From: CALMEC01 sp964434425
GTDB taxonomy: Bacteria; Actinomycetota; Thermoleophilia; Miltoncostaeales; Miltoncostaeaceae
Length of the DNA: 64,000 nucleotides
Direction: 5' to 3'
Assembly (NCBI GenBank): GCA_964434425.1
Contig: CAYSVH010000003.1
Span: forward strand, 199,403 to 263,402
Shown here: positions 35,623 to 43,757 of the stretch, one piece after another
Numbering within the stretch: the stretch's first letter is position 1
Layout of the letters: each line of letters begins with the position of its first letter
Translations under genes and position numbers: made by a program
The notes under the pieces: model-generated
The model's input: the letters and a program-made list of their open reading frames with translations, nothing else
Database searches by the model: none
What the model was told of the DNA's origin: nothing

Positions 35623-37074
35623 CTACCTGCTCGATCGCCTCACCAGGATGTTCTGGGCGTAGATCGTGCCGTAGCCGGTGACCTTCGTGCACCCTGCGGC
35701 TGCGGTGGTGACCGTCCCGTTCGGGAGGATCAGCTTCGCGAACGTGCCCGGAGCCGGGCGGTACGGGAGGCGGATCCCGGAGTACCTCGCGGGCGACGCG
35801 TCGGACATGATCGCGGTCATGACGCGGCGCGGGCCGATCTTCCGCGCGAACCACGGCAGCCGGTTCTCGTTGACCGGAACGCTGGTCGTGTACTCGACGC
35901 GCGGCAGACCGGAGCGTCCGGCGGGTGTCCGGAGCATTCCACGGAGCGCGGTGCCACGGCGACCGGCGCCCCGGATCGCCTGACCGGACTGCGGCCGGTA
36001 GTAGAAGGAGGTGACCCCGTCGGTGTGGATGACGCTGTTGAACCTCGGCCTGGTCGGGCACCGGCCCGCGACCCCGTTCGACGCGGACCGGGAGTCGGGC
36101 GATGATGACGGCCCCGAGGGACTCCCGGAGGGCGGGGCGGGGGGAAGCGGTGCACCGGGATCGAATGCGATTGTCCGCGACGTCAGGGTCACCGGCGGCG
36201 ACGACGACGAGACGGACACGTTGGAGACCGTCATGACGAATGTGGCGTCGGCCTTCGCGTTGCGAAGCGCCGAGGGGATCACGACGTCGGCGACGATCGT
36301 GTTGTCGCCGTATCCGTTCGCCACGGGATGCACCGTGAGGTTCAGGGGTGTCCCGTCGACGGTGACGGTGACCTGCGCGTCGCGGTAGTCGGCCGTGGGG
36401 TAGCGGGACGACGACATGCTGAAGCGGCCGAACACCACTGGCCACGGCACATGGCCGGAGGGCGGCCACGACACGGTTTCGGCGTCGACGCGCGACTGGC
36501 GCCCGGTTCCGATGACGGTGAGCGCGTTGGACGACGTGGTCGTGCCGATGCCGACGGTTCCGAGGGTCGGCAGGAGGATCCAGCGGCGGTGACCGGCCGC
36601 CGTGTTGCCGTCACCGGGATCCGCGATGTAGCCGTCGATCACGGCTGAGGTCGCGTTCCGGTAGCCGAGGCCCAGATTCGACGTTCCGGCGGCCTGCTTC
36701 CCGTCCTCCGTCCAGCACTTCCATGTGGACGGCGGGTTGTGGCTGAGGCTGTTGTTGGCACGCATGATCAGCGCGGCGGAGAGCGCTCGGTTGCTCGCCG
36801 CGGCATCGAGCGTCACCGGCGGCAGCCCGTTCATCGCCCGGGCGAAGTTCACCGCGCCCAGGCCGGCGGTGTGCGACGCCGGCGACTCGGCGCCCACCGT
36901 GCAGGTGTCGACCGATCCCGTCCAGCCCGGAAGCGCGCGCCGTCCGTCGACCACGGCCGAGTCGTAGGCGGTCTTCACGGCGGCCCGATCCCACGTGTTC
37001 AGGGCCAGTGCGGCCGGGGCGGGTCCGATCGCCGCCAGCACCACCAGCACCATTCCCGCAAGCCCACGTCGCAT
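35623..37074 (-). CDS. Secreted CAP-domain protein
   Basis: 483 aa. Signal peptide (MRRGLAGMVLVVLAAIGPAPAALA), then a CAP/SCP-like domain at about residues 65-205: VNFARAMNGLPPVTLDAAASNRALSAALIM, SLSHNPP and GHRRWILLPTLGTVGIG. A Pro/Ser-rich linker (around 305-330) leads to a C-terminal region ending in a disordered Arg-rich tail, without a known domain. CAP proteins of bacteria are extracellular with varied or unknown roles. It converges with the 792-aa gene, 18 bp between stops. Confidence 0.87.
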   Translation of the reverse strand: MRRGLAGMVLVVLAAIGPAPAALALNTWDRAAVKTAYDSAVVDGRRALPGWTGSVDTCTVGAESPASHTAGLGAVNFARAMNGLPPVTLDAAASNRALSAALIMRANNSLSHNPPSTWKCWTEDGKQAAGTSNLGLGYRNATSAVIDGYIADPGDGNTAAGHRRWILLPTLGTVGIGTTTSSNALTVIGTGRQSRVDAETVSWPPSGHVPWPVVFGRFSMSSSRYPTADYRDAQVTVTVDGTPLNLTVHPVANGYGDNTIVADVVIPSALRNAKADATFVMTVSNVSVSSSSPPVTLTSRTIAFDPGAPLPPAPPSGSPSGPSSSPDSRSASNGVAGRCPTRPRFNSVIHTDGVTSFYYRPQSGQAIRGAGRRGTALRGMLRTPAGRSGLPRVEYTTSVPVNENRLPWFARKIGPRRVMTAIMSDASPARYSGIRLPYRPAPGTFAKLILPNGTVTTAAAGCTKVTGYGTIYAQNILVRRSSR

Positions 37075-37336
37075 CGTCTCGCCCGGCCCTTCATCGATCC
37101 CATCGGGCGGGACATGCCATCCGCGTGGTCGTCACGCACATGCTCCGCCGTCGTCATCCGTGATTTCGGTTCCCGGAAACCCGCAGACGCTCTGCCACTC
37201 GCGTCCGGGTCGGGTGAAGGAATGATCGGCGTCGCGGAGCGATTCCTGAAGTCAGGACGCGGGGCCCACGACCCCGGCCGCCGGAGACCGCCGGCTACGG
37301 GATCGGGATCAATCGATCCCCAGGTGGCTGATTCCC

Positions 37337-37792
37337 CTAGGGCTCTTCAGACGTCGAGAGCGCCGCCCCCGAACCGGGCAGGCTCACCACGCCGAGCTGC
37401 ATCAGCATCCCCAGGTCGTCCCGGGTGGCCCAGTGCTCGCACGCGTTTCCGTCACGAAGTCGGAGGAAGTGCATCTGCTGCGCGCGAAACGGCCGACCGG
37501 TCGGCGGGATCCCCAGAAGCTCTCCGGTGTGGACGCCCGAGAGCTCCGCCCGGTAGGCCACCAGATCGCCGTCGGCGACGATCTCGAACAGCTCGAGACG
37601 CATGTCGGTGAAGGCGTCGTGCAGCCGCTGCATCCGGATGCGGAATCCCTCGTACCCCGGGGCCTCGCCCTCCCACGCCTCGTGGTTGATGTAGTCCCCG
37701 GTGATGAACTCCGGGATCCGGTCGAGCTCACCGCGGTTGAACAGCACGTCCGCGCGATCGAGGGCGAACTGCTTCATCTGCTGAGTGTCCAT
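37337..37792 (-). CDS. SnoaL-like ester cyclase family protein
   Basis: 151 aa, one NTF2-like domain: EFITGDYINHEAW, FRIRMQRLHDAFTDMRLELFEIVADGDLVAYRAELSGVHTGELLGIPPTGRPF and HFLRLRDGNACEHWATRDDLGMLMQLG, the SnoaL polyketide cyclase pattern. Most family members outside antibiotic clusters have unknown substrates. -10-like TACGCT ends 6 nt before the ATG; the sequence from it to the start codon is identical to that of the GST gene at 21339. Confidence 0.88.
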   Translation of the reverse strand: MDTQQMKQFALDRADVLFNRGELDRIPEFITGDYINHEAWEGEAPGYEGFRIRMQRLHDAFTDMRLELFEIVADGDLVAYRAELSGVHTGELLGIPPTGRPFRAQQMHFLRLRDGNACEHWATRDDLGMLMQLGVVSLPGSGAALSTSEEP

Positions 37793-37895
37793 GCGGACAG
37801 CGTATCCCGCCGACGGAGAGCCGGCGAGCGGCGGGGCCATTCGCGTCCGAACGACGCTTGTCCGACGAGCACGTGTGCCGAGCCGCGGGAGACGG

Positions 37896-38016
37896 CGGTG
37901 GGCTTCGCCACGCCACTCATGCGCGCGGCCACCGCCAGCGAGTACCCCTGATCGCACACAAGGCTGACCAAGCGACGCCGGCCAGCAGGAGTGAGCTTCG
38001 CGTTACCGTGTTGCAT
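37896..38016 (-). pseudogene. N-terminal remnant of an IS481 family transposase
   Basis: MQHGNAKLTPAGRRRLVSLVC... continuing DQGYSLAVAARMSGVAKPTA matches the helix-turn-helix start of IS481 transposases, then similarity stops after about 40 codons and no DDE catalytic domain exists. Upstream, 10-bp inverted repeats CTCCGAGAGG/CCTCTCGGAG flank the leader (about 38024-38064). It is a decayed insertion; the other end of the element is not found. Confidence 0.75.
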
Positions 38017-38111
38017 CGGGCCCTCCGAGAGGTCGTGAGCTTCGAACACCCACAGCCTCTCGGAGACCCGACACCTTCGTCAGCCGTTCGGAACGTCTAC
38101 GGGCACGTCAC

Positions 38112-38408
38112 CTAGCGGGTGATCCGCGCCGCCAGCTCCGTCATCGAGGCCTCGATGACGTCCTCCTTCGACTGAAGGATCCGGACGTGCGTCATGACGG
38201 TATCGGCACCCGCCGTGAAGCAGGCGTCGTGCAGTTCGCGCATCAGCGGCCAGAGCCGCTCGGCCGGACCCTGCACCGTCGTGCCGAGGGCACCGACCTC
38301 GTACTCCAGCCCGCTCTCCTCGATGACGCGGATGGCGCCCTCGACACAGACGTACCTGCCGTTCTCGTCGCCCATCGGTGTGGGCGCCACGTGGACATGG
38401 ATCAGCAT
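38112..38408 (-). CDS. UPF0045/MTH1187 family thiamine-binding protein
   Basis: 98 aa. Family pattern: IHVHVAPTPMG, YVCVEGAIRVIEESGLEYEVGALGTTVQG, and MRELHDACFTAGADTVMTHVRILQSKED. The fold is ferredoxin-like, and YkoF relatives bind thiamine or its HMP part. A TPP riboswitch directly upstream gives independent support for a thiamine role. Start at MLIHVHV; GGAGGGA in the riboswitch's closing stem is the ribosome binding site, so TPP should block translation. Confidence 0.92.
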   Translation of the reverse strand: MLIHVHVAPTPMGDENGRYVCVEGAIRVIEESGLEYEVGALGTTVQGPAERLWPLMRELHDACFTAGADTVMTHVRILQSKEDVIEASMTELAARITR

Positions 38409-38415
38409 TCGGACC

Positions 38416-38504
38416 GCTCCCTCCGCTCGCATTACCGAGATCAGGTTCCTGGGTCGTCCACCCCATCGGCGGATCTCAGCCCGTTCGGGCCCCCCAGCGG
38501 ATGT
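38416..38504 (-). promoter_or_regulatory. TPP riboswitch (THI element)
   Basis: On the minus strand: CCGCTGGGGGGCCCG, then GGGCTGAGATC, GACCC, and the diagnostic AACCTGATCTCGGTAATGCG followed by AGCGGAGGGA. CTGAGA and ACCTGATC with GTAATGC are the core TPP-binding signatures. The Shine-Dalgarno sits in the 3' side of the P1 region, 8-12 nt before the start codon of the thiamine-binding protein gene, which fits translational control. Confidence 0.95.
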
Positions 38505-38580
38505 GAACCGATCCTAGACGGTTGATTCCACGGATTCGCGGTTGGGGCGTCGACGGATGACCCCCGAACGAAGCGACCGA

Positions 38581-39381
38581 CTACGGTTTGCGCGCCAGTG
38601 CGAACAGCTTCATGAACTCGTAGCGCCAGCCCCGCGGGCCGGAGCGCTCGCGCATCTTCTCCTCGACCTTCGCCAGCCACGCCGCCACCTCGGGCGTGCC
38701 GGGATCGCCGATGATGTGCCCCGCCACCACGCGCATGCGCTCCATGTACTCCTCAACCGGGACGTGGCGCACGCGGCGCTCCATCCAGATGTCGATGGGT
38801 TCCAGCCCTGCGGAGACGAGATACGCCTCCATCTCGGGGATGTCGCGCAGATTGCCGTCGAACGCGCCGAGCCACTGGTAGTTGATGGGCTCGACGTCGG
38901 CGATGACATCACGGTAGTCCTGCTCGCCCCCCTTACCGGAGCACAGGATCGCCAGAACCGCACCGGGTTTCATGGCGCGGGCCATCTGCTCGGCGGCCAC
39001 CCGGCGATGCTGGAACCAGTGGTACGCCATCGAACAGATGACGAGATCGAACGCCGCGGCGGGCACCGGCATGTCCTCGACCCCGGCCTCGTGCAGCGTG
39101 ATGTCCACGTTCGGGATGTCGCCGAGCTTCTCCCGGAACTGCGCGAGCATCCCCTCGGCCGGGTCGACGCCCGTGACGCGCGCGGGTGCGAAGCGGTCGA
39201 TCAGTGCCTGAGTGGCCCAGCCGGTTCCGCACCCGACGTCGAGCACGTCGTCGTATGTGCCGGGCGGGATCGAGAGCACCAGACGCTGCGCGCCCTCGAT
39301 GTTGTAGCGAACGGCCCCGTCGTAGTCGGAGGCCGTCTCGGTGAACCCCCCGGCGATGGTGTCTCGGCGATCGGTCGTCAT
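38581..39381 (-). CDS. SAM-dependent methyltransferase (class I)
   Basis: 266 aa. Motif I VLDVGCGTGWATQAL near residue 49, acidic VTGVDPAEGML for motif II and FDLVICSMAYHWF for motif IV, typical of small-molecule methyltransferases resembling UbiE or Tam. Substrate cannot be inferred. -10-like TAGGGT ends 7 nt before the ATG, suggesting leaderless transcription. The LLM oxidoreductase gene upstream is on the same strand, 66 bp away. Confidence 0.9.
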   Translation of the reverse strand: MTTDRRDTIAGGFTETASDYDGAVRYNIEGAQRLVLSIPPGTYDDVLDVGCGTGWATQALIDRFAPARVTGVDPAEGMLAQFREKLGDIPNVDITLHEAGVEDMPVPAAAFDLVICSMAYHWFQHRRVAAEQMARAMKPGAVLAILCSGKGGEQDYRDVIADVEPINYQWLGAFDGNLRDIPEMEAYLVSAGLEPIDIWMERRVRHVPVEEYMERMRVVAGHIIGDPGTPEVAAWLAKVEEKMRERSGPRGWRYEFMKLFALARKP

Positions 39382-39447
39382 GGACGTGACCCTAACCGAT
39401 TAGGGAGCCGTACGCACGCCGTGCGATCCCGCCCGCCGCCACGGGCG

Positions 39448-40530
39448 TCACGACGCGTCGATGCCCCCGTCCAGGATCTCCCGCACCCGCGGGATGACCT
39501 CCTCGCCGTAGAGCCGGATCGACTCCATCCGCTTCTCGTGCGACAGGCCGCCGACCGCGTACTTGAGCTGGAACCGCGACAGACCGAGCAGACGGATCAC
39601 CGCCGCCATCTTCGCGGCGACCGTCTCGGGTGAGCCGACGAACAGTGCACCGTCCGGACCCGTCTGCGCATCGAACACGCGGCGTGTGTACGGGCCGCCC
39701 CAGCCACGCTCCCTCCCGATCCGGGTGAACGACTCGGACTGCCCCGGGAACATCTCGTCCTGCGCCTGCTCGTCCGTCGCCGCCAAATGACCCGGGCAAT
39801 GGATGCCGACGGGAAGGTCCTCGGGCATGCCGGACTCCCGGAGGGATCGCCGGTAGAGCTCGACGAAGGGAGCGAAGCGCGCCGGCGACCCCCCGATCAC
39901 GGCGAGGAGCAGCGGCATGCCGTACCGCGCCGCACGCACCACCGACTCGGGGGTACCGCCCACACCGACCCATGCCGGGACGCGCCCCAGCTCGGTCGGC
40001 GGATACACGCGTTGATCCTCCAACGGGGCGCGCTTCGTCCCTGCCCATGTGACCGCCTCCTCCGCCTGGAGGGCCGCGAAGAGGTCGAGCTTCTCGGTGA
40101 AGAGCGTCTCGTAGTCCTCCAGGGCGTGGCCGAAGAGACGGAACGACTCCGTGAACGACCCACGTCCCAGCTGCACCTCGGCGCGCCCCTCCGACAGCGC
40201 GGCCAGGGTCGCGAAGCGTTCGTAGACGCGTACGGGGTCGTCCGAGCTCAGAACGGTCACGCCGGTCCCCAGACGGATTCGCGTCGTCCGACCGGCGATG
40301 ACGGCGAGGACGACGTCGGGTGCACTGATCGCGAAGTCCGGCCGGTGATGCTCACCCAGGCCGATGTAGTCGATGCCGAGTCCGTCGGCCAGTACCGCCT
40401 CGGCGACGACCTCACGCAGCACCGGGGGATGGAGCCGCGGGTCGCTGCGCGGAACATCACCGAACGTATCGATCCCGAACGTGGGTCGCACCGGGGTCCC
40501 CAGGATCTCGTACCAGGCGTCGCCACTCAT
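39448..40530 (-). CDS. LLM class flavin-dependent oxidoreductase
   Basis: 360 aa, bacterial luciferase-like TIM barrel: FGIDTFGDVPRSDPR, ADGLGIDYIGLGEHHRPDFAISAPDVVLAVIAGRTTRIRLGTGVTVLSSDDPVRV and GRAEVQLGRGSF are the classic elements. It uses FMNH2 or F420. C-terminal FVGSPETVAAKMAAVIRLLGLSRFQLK is typical. Start at MSGDAW is supported by -10-like TACGCT 7 nt upstream; a longer frame adds 39 residues with no similarity. Confidence 0.92.
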   Translation of the reverse strand: MSGDAWYEILGTPVRPTFGIDTFGDVPRSDPRLHPPVLREVVAEAVLADGLGIDYIGLGEHHRPDFAISAPDVVLAVIAGRTTRIRLGTGVTVLSSDDPVRVYERFATLAALSEGRAEVQLGRGSFTESFRLFGHALEDYETLFTEKLDLFAALQAEEAVTWAGTKRAPLEDQRVYPPTELGRVPAWVGVGGTPESVVRAARYGMPLLLAVIGGSPARFAPFVELYRRSLRESGMPEDLPVGIHCPGHLAATDEQAQDEMFPGQSESFTRIGRERGWGGPYTRRVFDAQTGPDGALFVGSPETVAAKMAAVIRLLGLSRFQLKYAVGGLSHEKRMESIRLYGEEVIPRVREILDGGIDAS

Positions 40531-40583
40531 GGCCGAGAGCGTAGCCGCACGGCACCGACGCCCGACCGGGTCCGCGCAAGGCC

Positions 40584-40705
40584 GGTGCCAGGCACGGGAC
40601 TTGTGCGGCATGGGGACACTCGAGACGAATCGGCCATTAGCAGGCACTTCGCGATCGTGCGGTTTGATACTCGCAAGTTAAGTGCCTGGCACCGGACTTG
40701 CGCGG
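40584..40705. repeat. Pair of direct repeats with palindromic core GTGCCWGGCAC
   Basis: Copy 1 at 40584-40608 and copy 2 at 40681-40705 share GTGCC(A/T)GGCAC followed by GGACTTG(T/C)GCGG. The core is an 11-nt palindrome. A third partial copy (GGTGCCAGG) begins at 40763. They fill the 308-bp gap 40531-40838, which holds no gene; the segment between the copies is unlike the flanks. Could be REP-like elements. Confidence 0.6.
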
Positions 40706-40838
40706 GCTCCTCACCGCGGGTGGAGCGTCGGCCACGGACCACGCTCACCAAACGCTCAAGCGGGTGCCAGGTCACTGCCAGACGACGCTGCTTCCATGGG
40801 TTCTGCGGCAATCAGAAACGACCGACGAAAGGTGATTC

Positions 40839-41249
40839 ATGGACAGCACCCCCACCCCCGACTCCACTCCCCGGCGCGGCGCTCCGCGCGCGGTTCTCGT
40901 ATCGGCCATGGCCCTCGGCCTGGCCGCCGGCGGCTACGGCCTCGCGAGCGCCGCGTCCGGCGGAGGCGATGGCGCAACCCCCTCGTCGTCCTCACCGGAA
41001 GCGGTGCAGCAGACGGCTCCGTCAGGCGACACGTGGACGCCCGTCCAGAGCGAGACGGCACCCGGCGGCTACGGACAGGGCGACGGGCGAACGGGCCCGA
41101 ACGGCGAGGACTGCGATCCGGCCGACGGTCGAGGGTCCTCCGGAGGGACCGACGGCTACGGAGGGAGCGGCGCGAGCAGCACGACCCCGTCGTCGGGCGA
41201 CGCGGCCGACACGAGCCTCGGCTCCGACGCCGTACAGACACCGTTCTGA
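40839..41249 (+). CDS. Small secreted low-complexity protein
   Basis: 136 aa. N-terminal signal-like helix (RAVLVSAMALGLAAGGYGLASAA) after a positively charged start, then about 95 residues rich in Gly, Ser, Asp and Thr with no folded domain visible. AAAGGTG lies 6 nt before the ATG. No family recognised. It converges on the acetyltransferase gene with a strong hairpin between them. Confidence 0.65.
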   Translation: MDSTPTPDSTPRRGAPRAVLVSAMALGLAAGGYGLASAASGGGDGATPSSSSPEAVQQTAPSGDTWTPVQSETAPGGYGQGDGRTGPNGEDCDPADGRGSSGGTDGYGGSGASSTTPSSGDAADTSLGSDAVQTPF

Positions 41250-41330
41250 GGAGGCGCCCCTCTCCCACACACGGCCGATGCGGCACCCTGAGACACCGCT
41301 GACCGAGGCTTCCGCATCACCATTCCCCGA

Positions 41331-41367
41331 ACCTGAGTGGCCGGTGTCCTGCACCGGCCACTCAGGT
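41331..41367. terminator. Bidirectional terminator hairpin
   Basis: Perfect 16-bp stem ACCTGAGTGGCCGGTG with a 5-nt loop, placed between convergent genes ending at 41249 (+) and 41385 (-). GC-rich and without T-run, so possibly terminating with Rho or by RNA folding. Confidence 0.75.
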
Positions 41368-41384
41368 CCCGGGGGACGCCGACC

Positions 41385-42134
41385 TCAGGATGCGAGAGGC
41401 TGACCGGGCACCCGCGACGCCCTGTCGACGGCGAGGAGATGCGCCGGAGCACCGACCACCGTCACACCCGCGGGGACATCGCGGGTCACGACCGCACCCG
41501 ATCCCACCACCGCGCCCTTCCCGACGCGGCGCCCTTCAAGCACAGTCGCACCCGAACCGACATGTGCCCCGTTCTCGATCTGAGCCCCGCCGCCGAGAAC
41601 GGCCCCCGAGGCGATGTGGGCGTGTGCGCCGACCGAGGCGTCGTGACCGATGATCGCGCCCGCATTGACGATGGCGCCGACGCCGACGGTCGCCCCGACA
41701 TTGAGGATCGCGCCGGCGAGGACCTGGGCGGCGTCCGCCACATACGCGCGAGGCGAGACCACGGCCGAGCGGTGGATGATCGGCGGGAGAGCGAACCCGG
41801 CGCCGTGGAGGATGTGGAACACGCGCCGCCGGGCCGACGTCAGGCCGACGCCACCGACCCCCACGAACGCCGCGGCAGCCGGGGGGCCGACGAGGTCCTC
41901 GTCATAGGCCCCCAGGACGGGGACCCCCAGAACGGACCGCCCCGCCAGACGCGGATCGTCGTCGTAGACCCCGAGGATCCGGTATCCGCCCACGACGCTG
42001 CGCATGGCGTCGATCACACAGCGGGCATGCCCGCCCGCACCGATGCCGATCACCGGGATCGGCGCGTCGCCGCCCACGTTCGAGCCGGGAGACGCGCCCA
42101 CCGCCAGGATTCCCTGTGTCCGTACCTCAGCCAT
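41385..42134 (-). CDS. NeuD/PglD-type sugar O/N-acetyltransferase
   Basis: 249 aa. N-terminal nucleotide-sugar-type Rossmann fold (IPVIGIGAGGHARCVIDAMR, YRILGVYDDDP). The C-terminus is a left-handed beta-helix built of hexapeptide repeats (VLAGAILNVGATVGVGAIVNAGAIIGHDASVG) ending in VVGAPAHLL. NeuD/PglD enzymes use acetyl-CoA to acetylate sialic acid or UDP-sugar precursors for surface glycans. No glycan cluster is adjacent. The N-terminal tail of about 25 aa precedes the first strand. Confidence 0.9.
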   Translation of the reverse strand: MAEVRTQGILAVGASPGSNVGGDAPIPVIGIGAGGHARCVIDAMRSVVGGYRILGVYDDDPRLAGRSVLGVPVLGAYDEDLVGPPAAAAFVGVGGVGLTSARRRVFHILHGAGFALPPIIHRSAVVSPRAYVADAAQVLAGAILNVGATVGVGAIVNAGAIIGHDASVGAHAHIASGAVLGGGAQIENGAHVGSGATVLEGRRVGKGAVVGSGAVVTRDVPAGVTVVGAPAHLLAVDRASRVPGQPLAS

Positions 42135-42180
42135 CTCGACTCCTCCGCCGTTGACTCACAGCCTACTCTTTCTCTATCGG

Positions 42181-42276
42181 CGAAGTAGAGATTGAACCAC
42201 AAATACCGAATTGCCAATGGTGTTTGTGTATATTAGGTGGACCAGAGGATTGACCAGCTTTTCGACGGAGGAACAG
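42181..42276 (+). promoter_or_regulatory. AT-rich upstream region of the peroxiredoxin gene
   Basis: Distinctly AT-rich for this window, including TTGCCA (42211), TATATT (42229-42234) and GGAGGA before the ATG at 42277. Contains the promoter by position, though the 12-nt spacing of the two hexamers is too short for a standard pair. The acetyltransferase promoter lies on the other strand nearby. Confidence 0.4.
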
Positions 42277-42951
42277 ATGGCATTGCAGATCGGGCAGCAG
42301 GCCCCCAACTTCCAGGCCCAGACGACCGAGGGCGAGATCGACTTCCACGAGTGGGTGGGCGACTCGTGGGCCGTTCTCTTCTCGCACCCCAAGGACTTCA
42401 CCCCGGTGTGCACCACCGAGCTCGGTCGGCTCGCGACCCTGAAGCCCGAGTTCGACCAGCGCGGCGCCAAGGTCGTCGGCCTCTCGGTCGACCCCCTCGA
42501 CCGCCACAAGGAGTGGTCGAAGGACATCGCGGACGTGGCGGGCACCGAGGTCAACTACCCCCTCATCGCCGACACCGACTACACGGTGTCGAAGCTCTAC
42601 GACATGCTCCCCGCGGACGTCTCCGGCGACGCGACCGAGCGGACACCGGCCGACAACCAGACGGTGCGCAACGTCTACATCATCGGCCCGGACAAGAAGG
42701 TCAAGCTCGTCCTCGCCTACCCGATGTCGACCGGCCGCAACTTCGACGAGATCCTTCGCGTGATCGACAGCCTCAAGCTGACGGCGGAGCACCAGGTCTC
42801 GACGCCGGCCGACTGGAAGAACGGCGACAACGTCTTCCTCGCCGGCACCGTCTCGGACGAGCAGGCTCGCGAGATCTACCCGGACGGATGGGAGCAGCCC
42901 AAGCCGTACATCCGCATCGTCCCCCAGCCCAACGGGTCGTCGGGATCATGA
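42277..42951 (+). CDS. 1-Cys peroxiredoxin
   Basis: 224 aa. AhpC/TSA fold of the Prx6/1-Cys group: peroxidatic Cys in HPKDFTPVCTTELGRL near residue 45, VVGLSVDPLDRHKEW, and the long C-terminal arm with VSTPADWKNGDNVFL and EQPKPYIR. It reduces hydrogen peroxide and alkyl peroxides; no resolving Cys is seen. The ATG follows GGAGGA. The next gene starts inside its stop codon (ATGA), so both are translated together. Confidence 0.95.
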   Translation: MALQIGQQAPNFQAQTTEGEIDFHEWVGDSWAVLFSHPKDFTPVCTTELGRLATLKPEFDQRGAKVVGLSVDPLDRHKEWSKDIADVAGTEVNYPLIADTDYTVSKLYDMLPADVSGDATERTPADNQTVRNVYIIGPDKKVKLVLAYPMSTGRNFDEILRVIDSLKLTAEHQVSTPADWKNGDNVFLAGTVSDEQAREIYPDGWEQPKPYIRIVPQPNGSSGS

Positions 42952-43439
42952 GCGTCACCGACGAGTTCGTACAGAACGCCTCGTCCTACCGGGAGGGATT
43001 CGACAAGGGCGACCTGCCGATGCCTCCGGGCCGGAAGGTCGCGATCGTGGCCTGCATGGATGCGCGACTCAATCCGTACGGACTCCTCGGACTCAGCGAG
43101 GGCGAGGCCCATGTCATCCGGAACGCCGGAGGCGGCGTCACCGACGACGTGATCCGGTCCCTCGCCATCTCGCAGCGCCTGCTCGGCACCGAGGAGATCG
43201 TCCTCATCCATCACACCGACTGCGGCATGCTGACCTTCACGGACGACGCCTTCCGATCGGGAATCGAGGAGGAGACCGGGATCCGCCCGCCCTGGGCGGC
43301 CGAGGCCTTCAGCAACCCGGTCGCGGACGTCCGCCAGTCGATCGCGCGGATCGCGAACAGCCCGTTCATCCCGATCCGCGATCGGGTGCGAGGGTTCGTC
43401 TACGACGTGACGGACGGAAGCCTCAACGAGGTGACCTGA
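42948..43439 (+). CDS. Beta-class carbonic anhydrase
   Basis: 163 aa. Zinc ligands in VACMDARL (Cys with Asp-Arg dyad, near residue 36) and IHHTDCGM (His, Cys near 88-91), with NAGGGVTDDVIRSLAISQRLLGTEEIVLI between. Interconverts CO2 and bicarbonate. Short, like the actinobacterial and archaeal Cab group. Overlaps the peroxiredoxin stop by 4 bp, an unusual but clear coupling; a strong hairpin follows at 43475. Confidence 0.93.
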   Translation: MSVTDEFVQNASSYREGFDKGDLPMPPGRKVAIVACMDARLNPYGLLGLSEGEAHVIRNAGGGVTDDVIRSLAISQRLLGTEEIVLIHHTDCGMLTFTDDAFRSGIEEETGIRPPWAAEAFSNPVADVRQSIARIANSPFIPIRDRVRGFVYDVTDGSLNEVT

Positions 43440-43474
43440 GGCCACGTCACCCACCGCTCACCCGGCGACCTCTC

Positions 43475-43525
43475 GAAGCGCCCCGCCACCCGGATCCGAT
43501 ACTCACACCGGGAGCGGGGCGCTTC
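43475..43525 (+). terminator. Terminator after the peroxiredoxin-carbonic anhydrase operon
   Basis: 12-bp arms GAAGCGCCCCGC and GCGGGGCGCTTC with an inner ACCCGG/CCGGG pairing; TCATTTCG follows. 36 nt after the stop codon. Confidence 0.8.
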
Positions 43526-43604
43526 GTCATTTCGCGGCGGTACGTGCGTCCACCGAGCACCGGTCGGCCCGGTACGCCGCGCATTCCAATCTCCACCTCA
43601 TGCC

Positions 43605-43632
43605 TTGACAATAACCCGCCGATGGTTAAATA
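43605..43632 (+). promoter_or_regulatory. Sigma-70 type promoter
   Basis: TTGACA (43605-43610), a perfect -35, 16 nt before TAAATA (43627-43632). Start of transcription would be near 43639, leaving a leader of about 120 nt before the amidotransferase GTG at 43758. The patch is strikingly AT-rich for this DNA. The rest of 43440-43757 holds only the hairpin above. Confidence 0.7.
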
Positions 43633-43757
43633 TGGGAAAGTCGATGGTGATTACTGGTTTTCATTCGTCAGGCGCGGGCACGGCCGCGATCCGTGGGCAC
43701 GGGGAGGTCCCCACCGGCACCGGTGGCGCATCCGCTGCGACGGTCCGTCTGCCGCGC

